From Scortum barcoo (Eukaryota; Chordata; Actinopteri; Centrarchiformes; Terapontidae), in assembly GCA_023238725.1 (NCBI GenBank), contig CM041545.1:20365501-20429500 (forward strand): DNA of 64,000 nucleotides, written 5' to 3'. The notes below the pieces were generated by a model that worked only from the letters and a program-made list of their open reading frames with translations, did no database searches and was not told where the DNA came from. Both the position numbers and the translations under genes were made by a program. Shown piece after piece: positions 27,202-40,200 of the stretch (the first letter of the stretch is position 1; each line of letters opens with the position of its first letter).

Positions 27202-30200
27202 TTTCTCTCTCTCCTCCTCCTCCTCCTCCTCCCCTTCACAGCCATAATTTAAGGGGCTGAAAGGCACGGTGAGCGGAGAAAGAGGAGAAGAGAGAGAGCT
27301 GAGAAAAAGGGGAGACCCTGCAGATGAGGGCCTTCCTTCACGGACGTGGCACAGATGTGAGGGTGTTTTTTGTGAAATGAGTCGGGGAGGGGCGGCGATA
27401 GGCTAATTTGCGCGGCATAAAGACGGGGCCCTTTTCATATGCAGAGCGCCACTTTGATGCGCGGCCGATGAAAGCTGGAGGGAGCGCGGAGGAGAGGAGA
27501 AGAGAGGGTGATGGAGGGGCTCTTTGTCCCCTGACAAGAAGGCATCTGCTCCACGCTCGCCCTCCTCCTCTCCTGCTCTCCACCTCTCCTCTGCCGCACC
27601 GAGGCTCCCACAATGGGCCGGCCCGGAGAGAAAAGTGTCATCAGAGCACCTTAGAAAACAGAGCATGGAAAAAAAAACAGCCGCTTGGGTCGGCCTGGTT
27701 GGCGTACGGGTATGCATCAATACAGAATTCATTTGACAAAGATCTGAGGGTACTCACGCACACACACAAACACACACACGGACATATATGCCTGCACGCT
27801 GAATTGTAAAAACATGCAGACATACTGTAGACACATTTACATAGCTCCACAGCTGACAAAACACATCTTCACTCTGACTGATTGTTCCCATTGAGAAACA
27901 AATAAACCATGGAAACTTTCCTCCTTTATGGGAATCAACATCAATGGCCTGAAGGGTGAAAGGTGTGTGTGTGTGTGTGTATGGTGAAGAGATCAGAGGG
28001 AGACCGTATGCTGAGGTGAACGGCGGCGGTTTGTTTATGTGTGTGTGTGTCTCAGTCTTGGTGTGTGTAGGCTGTAAGGACCTTCAGTGTGTGTGTGTTT
28101 ATGTGCATTTTGTGTGCATGTATGCATATGTGTGTCCTTGCGGCGCTGATCACAGGCAGCGGGCTCACCAGGGCCCTCTCACCAAACACTGGCCGATTTC
28201 ACGCCTGCACAATAGCCGAATCTCCGCGGCAGAGCAGAGGCTGTTTTGGCAGCTTCAACTCGAACTGTCTCCTTTGCTGTAAAAGTTCAGTAAATCTAAA
28301 CCTTTTACTCAGTTAACTGCCTATTTGGGTTTGAAAATGACGCAAGTTTCTTTTGATTTTCTGATTTTACCAACAGTTTCTTGTCTAATCCTTACATATG
28401 CACTTGTGTGTTGTCTCGTGTGGTACGTGTGATATAAATGACTTGTAGCCATGTTAGCAGGATGCTATCAGACAGATTAAGATTAAATTTTATAGTAAAA
28501 GTCATGGTCTCCAGAGGATAAATGCTACTCTGGTCATCCTCTTACCTTTAGTCTAGCGTCGCCAGCAGGTCGAGGTTTTCACACATCTTAAAAACATCTA
28601 GATCTATCGAGGACTGGCACTAAAATTTGTACAGGTGTTCGTGGTCCCCAGAGGATGTATCTGAGTGACTTTGGTGACCCCCTGACCTTTCCTGTAGCAC
28701 CACCATATGGTTCACATTTGTGGTTTTGAGTGAAATGTCATCACAACTATCGGATGGACTGGAATGAAACTTTGCACAAACATTCATGCCACCCCTCAGG
28801 ATGAATCCTAATAACACTGTTCATACTTCAACTTTTATCCACCATCATCAGGTCAAACATAAACTTCATCCAACTGCAAAACTAATGATATTCACCCCAG
28901 CTTCAGCTCTTGTGAGGCTCTACATTGCTGGTTTTGTTTGGATTTGTCTGCATGGCCAATTATAAAGATGTGCAACACAGGAAACAAATCTTCTACCTCT
29001 GTTTTAAACTGATTGAGTAATTGATTATAAAGGAAGTTCTTCAAGTGACCATTTAAGAGTTGCAGATCTGAACAGCTGAGCAAAGCCGTGCATTATTAAT
29101 CATGTAGACTGATGTGTTTTACAGTCTACTCATCATTAGGTATTAGGTATTTGTTGCATCAATGCTATCAAGTCAGATTCTTCTACATTTACTTGCTCTT
29201 GCCAAGTCAACTATGATCTTCAGGGTACAAATGAGTCGATCAATAACTGGTCGTTGTTGTCTCGTTCTAGGTGATTTTTGCTCTGAACCAGACGTTACTG
29301 CAGCAGGAGTCTTTAAGGGCTGGAAGCCTGCAGGTCCCGTACACCACAGAGGACCTGATCAGGCACTACAACTGTGGAGACCTCAACTCTATCATCTTCA
29401 ATCACGACACCTCGCAGGTCAGTTATCTCTATCTTATCTTCTCTTATGAGATCTTATCAGTGGATTTTAACTACTTTCACTCCAGTTAATAAGCTAGGAG
29501 TCATTTTGACCTCTTGGCCTTTTGGAGTGTCCCGGTGACACGACCCTTGACCCTTTACCTTCACCCCCTTAACCCTCTGACCGACCTTTTATCCCCCATG
29601 CCGACTCCTGCGCCCTCCCTTTGCCCCTCCCTTTGCCACTTTCTCTATACTATTGCCAATTTACTTCTTCTGCTCTTTGCTCTGCTTTTCTTTGTCCCTC
29701 TTTATTTGCCATTCTGCATCTTGGTCAGTCCAGATTTTAACCTTTCATTTCATTTTTATGATTCTTTTTCTAAATATTGTAATTTGCAGATAAAGTGGAA
29801 CAAAGCTTTTTAGAATTTCGCCTTTTTTCTTTCACAAAATCTGAATGGAAGCTCCGGCAAAGACAAAACAAAAGAAATCTCCTCTCCCTTTTTCCCCTTT
29901 TCACCTTCATGGCTCAATCAAACTATCACCCCCCCGCCTCCTTAGGTCCCTAACTTCAATAACGTGACGTTGCCACCCAGCGAGCAGGTGACCGCCCAGG
30001 AAATAGACAGCTACTTTCGACAGGAGCTCATCTACAAGAGGAATGAGAGGATGGGGAAGAGGGTCAAGGCGCTGCTGGAGGAGCACCCTGACAAGAGCTT
30101 CTTCTTCGCCTTTGGAGCAGGTTGGTGTCAAACGCACGCTTTAACGTGAGACGAGATAAACATTTCTGCGATATTAAAGCGTCGACTCCGCAAATGGCCC

Positions 30201-32542
30201 AGTAAAATCCAGGTCTTTATCAGCCCCCCGCTCATCAAAGCACTCAGCGAGATTACTTTCATCCCCACGACAAAATTCCTCTTTTTGTCAGGAGAGCACT
30301 TCTGCAGAGGAGGCAGAAGGCATCTTAGTCTGAGCAGCTTAACAAACTCGCGTAGAGCATGAGAAAACAAAGACGACTTAAGAGAGCGGGGATGGAAAAC
30401 CTGAGAGGTGGAACTTCGCTAATTAGCTTTTTTTCTTTCTAATCTCTAGGGCAACTTTCAGATATAAAAATATATGATATATATGTTTCAGTGTAACATA
30501 ATACATTTCCATCATCTTTCTTTTCTTTACTGGATGTGACAAATGTTCTTTCTTTTGTGAATTTTGTCTCAGGACACTTCTCTCACCTACTTTTTTATCT
30601 TGTCATTTGTCCTGCAACTGATGACTAAACTAACCTCGACCAGACTAAACCGTTGAACTGCTGCTTTATCAGCTTACTGTCCAAATAAAACAGAGTTTAG
30701 TCAGGTCTTCCTCTGAAGCGGAGGCTCAATAAAACGTCCTTTTATCAGTTCGGGACTGATCAGAAACAGACGTGTGGCCTGTTCGAGCCTCATCACAGAG
30801 TTTCCATCTGGTCAGCACTTTGAATTCCTTTATAAGTTTGCTGCAAGCTCATAAGTAGCAGCCGTCTGATAAGAGAGTTGACTTAAAACAGGGAGGATAA
30901 AGAGACCAGATAACAGCAGAGGAGACTCCACCACTTAACTCTGTGTGTGTGTTCATGTTTCATGGCTGGACAATGTGTATCTAAGGCAGAGGGTCTTTGT
31001 CCTTTGGGTGTCACGTTGGTCTGTTTGGCCTCTGGTTGTTTAATCACAGCATTGTTCGCACCTAATAAAGAAGACAAGGCGTTTTCCTAATCATTTACTC
31101 AGGCGCGGTTTTCAGTCCAGATAAAGTCAGTTCGTTTGTGAGTCACGCCAAAATGTTTGACCCTCCTCACACGAGACAACGACGTGGATCACACATCAAA
31201 AATATAACAAGACGTCATTTAATTTACTTCATTTTCAAGTAATAAGTTTCTGCTCCGAATAACAGAAGAAACCATAAAAATGCACCACGATCATAACGAA
31301 TGCTAATTATAAATGATATCTGCAGGTAAATCACTGTTAATTATTGTGTCCAGATGCCTTTAGACTTTCTAGCAGGGAATCTGTAACAGGAAATAAGCGT
31401 TCAGTAAAACTACTTTTCACATTTTATCATTTTTAAGCATGCAACTTTTTATTTTTATTATAGATTAATCTCATTATTATATTCTCTATTAATTGGCTGA
31501 TAATTTTATCTGTACAATGTCAATAAATTGGGAAAAATGCTTGTTGTAAGTTCTGAGAAGGTGAGATTCAGATTCCTTCATGTATTATATTCAGATACGA
31601 CACAGAAAAGCAAAAGTTGCGGCAGAGAAGCTGAAAACAATGTTTGGTGTTTTTTCTCTAAAAATAACTAAAATGATGAATCCACTATCAAAATAAACTC
31701 ACTAATAAACTAACTTAACAGAAGTAGTTATTTTTAATTTATTAATTAATTTGTATTTAACTAATTAAAGTGGAAATGTTCACAAATGAATTTGAATCAA
31801 ACTTTATTTCTCAAACTTAAAAACCTGAAAAGCAAACTTCTTCACATTATACAGTGAACTAAAGAAAGTGAGAGGAGCGAAGAAACCAAAAGTTAATCAT
31901 ATTTAAAGAAAATGTCAACATAAGTCACATCGTCAGATATAAAAATAGATAAAAAAACATGTTAAAATGATCGTTTAATGTAAATGAACCACAGCTAAGA
32001 GCTTGGATTAAAAGGCCCTTTCTGGTTGCAGTTCACCACACTTATAAATGGCACTATAAGCCAAATAACTCGATTTATCACCGTCGAAACCATAAAAGCT
32101 TTTATGATATTTTTACAGTGACGGGCAGATACACTTTGGAAAGAATCTCTTATTGCCCAGAATTTGATTTAGTTCATTACGGGATGTGTACGGAGGAGGA
32201 GGAGGATCAAATTTTAGTCCCATCAATTTCATGTCAGATTTTCCTCGTGATGACATCGTCAGAAAAACGTCCTCGTCCAAAGTTTCTTCGGTCACTTAGA
32301 GGCAGAAAAGCAGCGAACTCGAGCAGAGAGAGAGTGAGAGGGAGGGAGGCCTTCACAGTCTGTTGGTCTCCGAGCTGGCAGGAAACAGCTGAGGAAAAGC
32401 AGACACACACACACACACACACTCCAACCCTAACAAGGAGTAGGAGTACATTTCACGGCGGGTCCCTAAGGAGGTGCCTTTACAAGGGCTTAGGTCTAAA
32501 AAGGTGTGTGCCTCTGTGTGTATTTGTGTATGTGTGCATGTG

Positions 32543-32577
<35 letters not shown>

Positions 32578-34257
32578 CTGGTGAGTGAAAGTGATACGGG
32601 AAATCAGCCCAGAAGCACCGGTCTCAGACATACGGAGGGCAGGTTGGGTCGGCGTGTACAAGGAACAGGGATGGGGCACATTAGGGTGTACTCACACACA
32701 CACACACACACACAGTCCCCAGCCCCCAAGACAGACCTGGATAAAAATGTGTCCTTAATTATCCTGGAGGGGTCAGAGGACACACACACACACACATAGA
32801 CACACTCACATACACACCACAATGGAGCCCATTATGTCAGCATGCTGAGCTTCGCCGGTACGATCAGGTGTGAGACGAGTCTTATCGGCGACCATCTCAC
32901 ATCTGTGAATCTTCACAAAAAGACAGCTAATAATTTACCGAACTGTCAGTGTGACGAGTTGCAGCGACCGGGAAAGAATTGGAGCTTTAAAAACGCACCG
33001 CCGCGCGATTTAGATAAATTACGATCACTCGAAATCCACGCAGGCCCGACTTCGTATCGGATTCGGAGGAATTAGTTTTGTGCTTTTTGAGAGAGCGACT
33101 GCATATTTAACATACCTCTCTTCCCGAGTAATGATCCCATTAGCCTGCAGGGGTTGGCCCGCAGATTCCTGACTGACCTATGTGGAAAATTGTTGAGGGT
33201 TTTTTTTCATTTTTCCCCCCATAATAAGCTTTATTGCCACAACAAGTTAACAAAACAGTTTATACATGATAATTTATTCCCTGTCAAATCGCCCGGTTGG
33301 ATGCAGATTGTGCTGTGCCAAAGGAAACCTAAGATATCACGAGAGTTAAGCATTAAAGTGTTGGCCTCACTCGCGCTTGTTTGTCAGGATTGATGACGGA
33401 AAGTAAAAAAAAAAAGTTCACTGCAGCAACCTTTAATCCGATAACTCTGTCGAGCTTTTCTGCAAGACGATGACGACCCTGCATCACTGATCATTTTTTT
33501 TAATCAAATATATTTTTATGTGCGTTGCTGCTGCTGTAAAACAAAATGCTTCTGGAGGATCATCAAGGTTGATCTACAGCTGAAGAACTTCATAATATCA
33601 CGTGAAGCTGAAATGTTATAAAACTGAAAGAAGATGAACTCCAGTGTGTGAAAAGCAAAACGGTAGTGAAAGAAAAAAGCTCCTCATTGTTGTCTGCGTC
33701 TCTCTGGGGAAGAAATATTTAGTGATTCTTTGGGGTTTTTGAAAATTGTTTATGGAGAAAGCATTAATGGTTGACAGTCACACACTGCCAAACCAGAGCT
33801 AGCGTTTTCTAACCCTAAATGATTTCTCATGTGCTTAAAACACAAAAACACACACACGGCCTTCACTGAGGGATGATCTTCAATTTTTTTCATAGTATGT
33901 GAAAGTCTGGTTGGCATATCCTGATATTCCATGAAGACGACGACTGAAGATCTTTGTCTGTCGGGTTTGTTGAGGTATTATAAGATAAAAAGTCCGGGGA
34001 TGTCCACAGACACACTGGAAAAAGTCTTCAAAGTCTTAAAACTACTCGGCATCATGCTCCAAGGCCTCGTCTAGAGAACTTCTTTCTCAACAATGCCAAG
34101 ATGCTCGTTCTTTGATTTTGTCCAGACTCACCAGAAGGAGGCCTGTGACAAAATTTTGCACGCTGCGAGGGGAAACGTTGTTTTTCCAGCGGAGAGAGTC
34201 GTGGTCAGGCGGGCAGCGGTCAAACAAACAGCAGCGGTCACCGGTCCACCCAGAGAG

Positions 34258-34292
<35 letters not shown>

Positions 34293-37200
34293 CTTTCTCT
34301 CCTCTCTGCACACTCACTCTCTGTCTTTACCTCCACGACTCGACCCTCCTCGGACGTTTGCATCCAGACGTGAGTGAGGAGAAAGAAAAGAAAACGATGA
34401 GAGCGTCTCATTTGTGTCGGCACACGCTCAGGACGACCACCCAGGAGTTTGTTTGATGTTACGGGGACGTTGTGAGGTGATTTATGGAAGAAGAGAAAGA
34501 CTTCACAAAGGGCCTTATCGTTTTTCCTGATTTTTTTTGGACTAGCTTTCAGCCTCTTTGTGCTAAATTAAACAAAAAAAAACGGGGTCAGTAGGGTAAC
34601 TGAACGATTGCCTCAGCCTTACTGACATCCACGTCCAAAAAGTCGTGAATGAAAAAAGGCTGCGATGACAGCTTTGGAATTAGGCGAGCTTTCAGTGATT
34701 TGCTTATTTTTGTTAAGCAACATTACTCCAAAGCATGCTCACTGGCTGGAGGAGTATTTTTGACAGATAAAATTTGCCAGTTCTTACACTCTGTCAGGAA
34801 GCGTTTAAATCTCAGCGAGCCTGCAGTATTTTCCTACGAGTAACTTAGGTAGAAGTTAACGTAAAGGTCTGTAGTTGAGGGTGGAAATATCCAGTCAACT
34901 AAACCACCGCCCGTCTCACCCTGCTTCGAGTTCGGGGTATTGTCATGCCTCGCTATGCTTTACTGTACTGTAAGTAAATACCTCCTCGAAATTTGTCTTT
35001 TCCCCCCCATCTGTTTGCCTGAAATACCACGGCCATCACTCAGCGTAAATGATGATGTTGAAAAAGCGCCATATGTTTCAGACAGGCATATGGAAGCGGT
35101 TATTGCTCCGCTTCGTAGGTACAGTAACCCAATCCATGTATACAATATGAACCCGTGTTCCCTGCCATACCCTGGCACTCGTGACTTTAATAAAATGATG
35201 TGTTTACATATCTGTGATGGCTGAGGGCTCCGTTTCTGCCGGCTCGCACTAATTCCCGCCTTTTGCTTTTTTTCCAGGCTGAACTCGAACGCGTCCATGT
35301 TTCAGTCTCGGCCCCCGAGCTGCTTAGCACATCATGATTCCCCCCTCAAACTCGGCTCCAAAACCACAAATTTAAATATTTGTGGCGGTGTAATTGCCAG
35401 TGTGGTTGACAGGCTCTAACGGTTACTGTACTTTGAAATGTTTGACTCTTTTCACAGACAATTAAGGTCTGCCTTTGGATCTCCTGCTATTTAGGTTGGT
35501 AGGGCCGCGCTAAAGTGAATACCCCTCGGTTAGTGAGCTGTTTAGTGGGGTGGGTAAGGCTCTAATAAATGGATGGCTTGGCCCGTGAGCTGCGGCTCAT
35601 GACAGAGGTTGACATGAACTCATAACTCACACGGAGCACCTTGACTTGTCAGTATGTGGGCAGCTGTCGGTACTGGAGCAGGGAAGTAGTCACTTAATAC
35701 ACCACTGCAGTGTAAGAGTCAGAGGTAAATGTGTAATAGTAAAGAGGGAGTATAACGTAATGAGGGTTAAAGCTGGTTTTTGATTTAGCATTTGGTCTGA
35801 TCTGTTAAAAAGAAAATATACAAAAAAGAACAAAAATAGCAGTTTTTCATGTTTTCATTTACTCTGTCATACTGTGAATGAGCTTTGAGTTGTATGATAT
35901 AATAAATGTGTGGTGCACTGCTGCAGATTGATTAAAAGTAAAATATATAAAAACTACACTTTACAGTGCAATAAATTAAATTTTCTCAGTGATCCTGCAA
36001 AAAACATTTACGTCATGCTGCGCCACCAAACGTTTTTTCATTAAAAACCCACAGAACTTTATTTTGAAATCTGGAGATCTCAAAGTTTCTAAAGGTACCA
36101 AATGTGTCTAAAATGATGCATAAAATGATCATTTTAGGCGCATACACCAAATAATACATGATGCATACATGACATAGCTTCAATAAAGAGTTGAAAAAAA
36201 GTCAGTGTGGAATAAGATCATTTTAACCTTATTTAGCAAGCCGACTTTTGAGAATTCAGGGAATTTGAAAAAACATTAAATAAAATATAAACTGTTTTAA
36301 CTACCCCAGTGTGTGTAATATTTTACACTCCAGATTTTCGAGCTGATTCACTGGACGTTCCCCTTTCAAATTCTGTCCTAAATCCTCAGGCCAACCCTTA
36401 CACAGACCTGGCCCAGATCCCTCCAGTGTGTTTTCACACCGAGCGCCGCATCGCTGCGGTCGCTGCCCTCTTTTGCTTTTTTTTTTTCCCCTTCCCCAGA
36501 TGGTGTGAAAGTCAAAAACGTGGTGCTTTTTCACGGCACCTCACCCTCATAAACAGCCAGTTTACAACTGTTTGGGGCAGTCGCTGACATGAGTACGCAC
36601 TTTTATGTCACACAGCACCATTAAAACCCCAGACCAGACCCACCGCACGCTCGGCAGGGGCGAAAAACGTCTGCCAAACCTGGATTAAGTCTCGGTTTAG
36701 GTTTGAATGACACCTTTATGCTCCAAGTTTTTTTTTAAAAAGAGTTTTCAGTATTAAAGTTACATCTTGTTGGATTAATTTCTCCAACAAAACAGTCAAT
36801 GGTCGCTTAACAATTTTGAAAGGCTGACAAAACAGCGATAAAGGACTGCAGCCAAACAAACCTGAGTAGTTTTAATAAGGAAGTCAGTGAATAATTGATT
36901 AAATATATTCATACAAACTCAAATACACTGAGTTTCCTGTGTCTGCTTCACAATAAAAGCCCCACTTTGTGCTTCTAATATGAACTACTAGTAATAGACA
37001 ATGTTTGGTTTCTATTTGGAGAGTGAAACTAAACAGTGAGGATGAGATCAGTCACTCTGAATTACATACATGCACCGTTTTCCTCTGAATGCATCGTGCA
37101 TGTGAAGGCCACATGAATCCAGCGGGAGCCACTAACAATGAAATCTGTTTTATAAAAAGGTAAATGCATTCATAATGTTTAGAAATTTTGTGTTTTGATA

Positions 37201-40200
37201 AAAAATACTGCTTAAAATGAACAAATGACAGATTTAATTATGGTTTGTATTTCTTGATCAAATGTATGAAAATACATTATCGTCATATTATCGTCAGTCT
37301 CTTGTTAGTAAATTTAGCGACAGTTCATTTATCTGTATCTGTGCTATAAAATACAGCCAACCCTGACAGATGTAAGAGCATGATGACAGTGTGTTTCTCT
37401 TGTATTTTATATGACACACTGACTTACTAACCACCTGTCACTGTTTGCCGTCTGTCCGTGTCCTGATCTTCTTCCTCCTCTGAAGTGTGCGATGTTAACT
37501 CGCGTATTTACAGTCCAAACATAACCCGGATAAACACGATGAAACGTCGTGTTGACATGTCGGGAGTGTCTGCGGCCGATCATCTGGTACATCTCTTGTC
37601 TCTTCTTAAATGGGAGGATAAACCTGTCAGCCACTGCGAATAACTAACCGTCCTCTAAAGCCGCTGAGTGAAAAGCGGCCTAAACATATACATTTTGTTG
37701 CAATCATCGGGTCAAAGGCCCCAGTCTCTGCACTTGAAAGACATATTTCATAGAGCCCACACTTCTCTCTCGGTCGCAGCGGGGGGAACGCCTGTCACAA
37801 CAGCTCGTCGTGATTTATTGAGAGAGTTGAACTCCTCACTTCTGACCCCATTCAAACCAAGCAGTATTTCCTTATGCACCTGGAACGGGCTCTTTAACAT
37901 GCCTGCCCAGGGGCTAAACTTTCATTTGGAGCAGAAGTAGCTCGCTCCTATATGAAAGAGAAAGGAAAATTATACACGTAGCCGTCCATTGCCAGCGAGC
38001 GAGCAGCGTGTCTATTGATGATTCGGAGGGGGAATTGCTATGAAGGAGCTGTCCCTTTTCATTTCGGGGGCTAAAACATAAAGGAGAGCAACACGCTGCC
38101 CAGAGGGGACGAAGATATGAAGAGACAGAGGAAAACATGACTTGTGTGATTTGTGGCTTCCACTCTCTCTCTCTCCCCCTCCTCCCTCTCTCGTTGAGTT
38201 ATTGAATACTTTTTTGTTTCGCTGAAGTATGAATGAGCCTGTGTTAGCGGGATGTACGCTGCGCATGAGCGTCGTCACGTAAGCTGCCCGAGTGCACGTT
38301 TTTATACTCAAGTTAGCTTCATTCATATGTAATCTTTACATTTGGCATTGTGGTGAAAGTGCACCATCTTCTTCTGATTCAGCAACAACCAAATAATCTC
38401 CTGGATTCAACACCGGTTCAGTTTTAATAAAATCATGTTGAAATTGCTGTAGTGGGTTTTATAACTCCTGTTTTATGTCACTGAAGGTCTGGAGGAAAAG
38501 AGAATAAGAGAGAGAGAGAGACTGTAAAAACACGACTTTCTGTTTTCGTTGAGGCTGTTTCAGATACTTTTAGTAAGTGCAGATGTAAAAGTTGGCCATG
38601 TTTCGTCGTGAGGCTGAAGCTATTTGCAGCGGGGAGCGCAGGAGGCTTTCTGGAAAACTGAGCCCGCAGCTCCATCCACAGTACACTCTGGTTAACCAGT
38701 TAGTCGGGGATAGAGGTGATTAAGGGTGGAATGGGATGAGCAGATGGTAATTGATTGAGAGAGACAAACACAGTGTTGCAGTAATGAAATCTGGGAGAAA
38801 AAGGCAAAACAAAACTGTGACGTAGGGGGAGATAGATTAAGATAAGGCAGCCAGAGACAGAGCTTGTGTGAATTTACAGGCCTCTACGGTGGATCTGCTC
38901 TTAGTTATAACCTAGACCTAAATCACAGATGATACGCAGGCCTCATTTGACATCTACAAGATCTCCTGGAGATTACTCAAACCAAATAGGCACAAAATTG
39001 CACTCTGAGCCACATGTTTTAGATGGAAGCTCTGTGAGAAAACATCTGAGAAAAACTACGATGTGGAATGCTTTTTAAAAAGCGAGCGGGGCATCCGACT
39101 CCCCTTGGTATCCCTCGTTTTTCTGGACTGAGACAGTTGAAAGGCTGAGCAGAGACTCGCAGCAGGATGCGAGACTGGCAGCGATACGTGTGTGTTTTTT
39201 TTTTTTTAGAGGAAGCAGGCTTGAGGCCGCATCATGCAAACTGCAGGAATACGTTTTGGCAAATTTGGATGAGCAAAAGCACAAAAAAAAATCTTGAAAA
39301 AGAAGTACTGTTATAGCTTCAGAACTCCTGCTGTTTGAATGAATGATTGTGATCAAGCCTCCTTTGCACGGCAGCCTGCGTTTGATTTAAAGTAGAACAT
39401 GGCTGCTTGTGTTGTCTGCTAGAAACCAAGCTCCAGTTCCTTTCTCAGATCACGTCGGATGGTTTGGTCTGTGAACAATGTAAAACTTTCTGCTCCTCTT
39501 TCTTCGAATAATGGCTTTATTGCTGCCACTCTCATCCTTTTTTGAATCAGCGGCTCGTCCTTCAGCTGCGCAGTACGTGAAGCCTCGTTCAGTCAGTATG
39601 GCCAGTCTCAGGGGTTTACAGTCAAGTCTCCAGGTCAAGTAGGAGAAAGTGCTCACATTTCGCTGTTTTTTTATTTTCACATCACAATAGATCACTCATC
39701 ACTCAGATTGTTTTATTTCTGATGTAAAATCATCCTGTAATTTTGTGTAACACTGAATTCAGAGTGTGGTATTGTACTCTTTATTCCATTTTGACATGTT
39801 AAGTGACGATGCAAATAAGGATTTTACACACAAGCTATATGATGCTTTTATTTTATACTTTCTTGATCAACATTTAAACCTTTTTTTAGCTAACCTGAGG
39901 TCAGGTGGACAGGTTTTTCCCCTTAAAGAGCTTCTAAAATCTCCTTTCACTCTCTATCATAGTGAGATTATAGAGTATTTAGAAGTAAAAAGAGACATTC
40001 AGTGGCAGGGTCATTCGGCGTTGGCACCGCTCTGGTTTACTTTGTCAAAACTGCTCACTTTTACACAGTTTTCTCACTTTGATCACTCTCTCAGGCGACC
40101 GCAGCGAACGAAGCTGGTGTGTGCTTGGGCGCCCTTAATTTCTTATAGGCGGCGAGAGCGAGGCCAAGGGCCGCGCGGAGACGGAGTGCAGTGTAGAGAC

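Larger units (their letters stand above)
5368..29270 (+). other. trabd2a: Intron 2 of trabd2a (23.9 kb)
   Basis: GTGAGT donor and TTCTAG acceptor, phase 0. It contains two copies of the module repeat (about 17855-18060 and 28445-28910) and copies of a short element (11640-12020). It also has dense microsatellites at 20.9-25.1 kb and 26.8-28.1 kb, purine-rich tracts, and blocks resembling conserved non-coding DNA (about 7120-7250, 9530-9720, 12120-12480, 14160-14600). No reading frame in it resembles a known protein. Confidence 0.88.

Noticed and set aside
32118..32576. 152-codon + strand frame
   Set aside because: Much of its length is the translation of (CA)n and (GT)n microsatellites.
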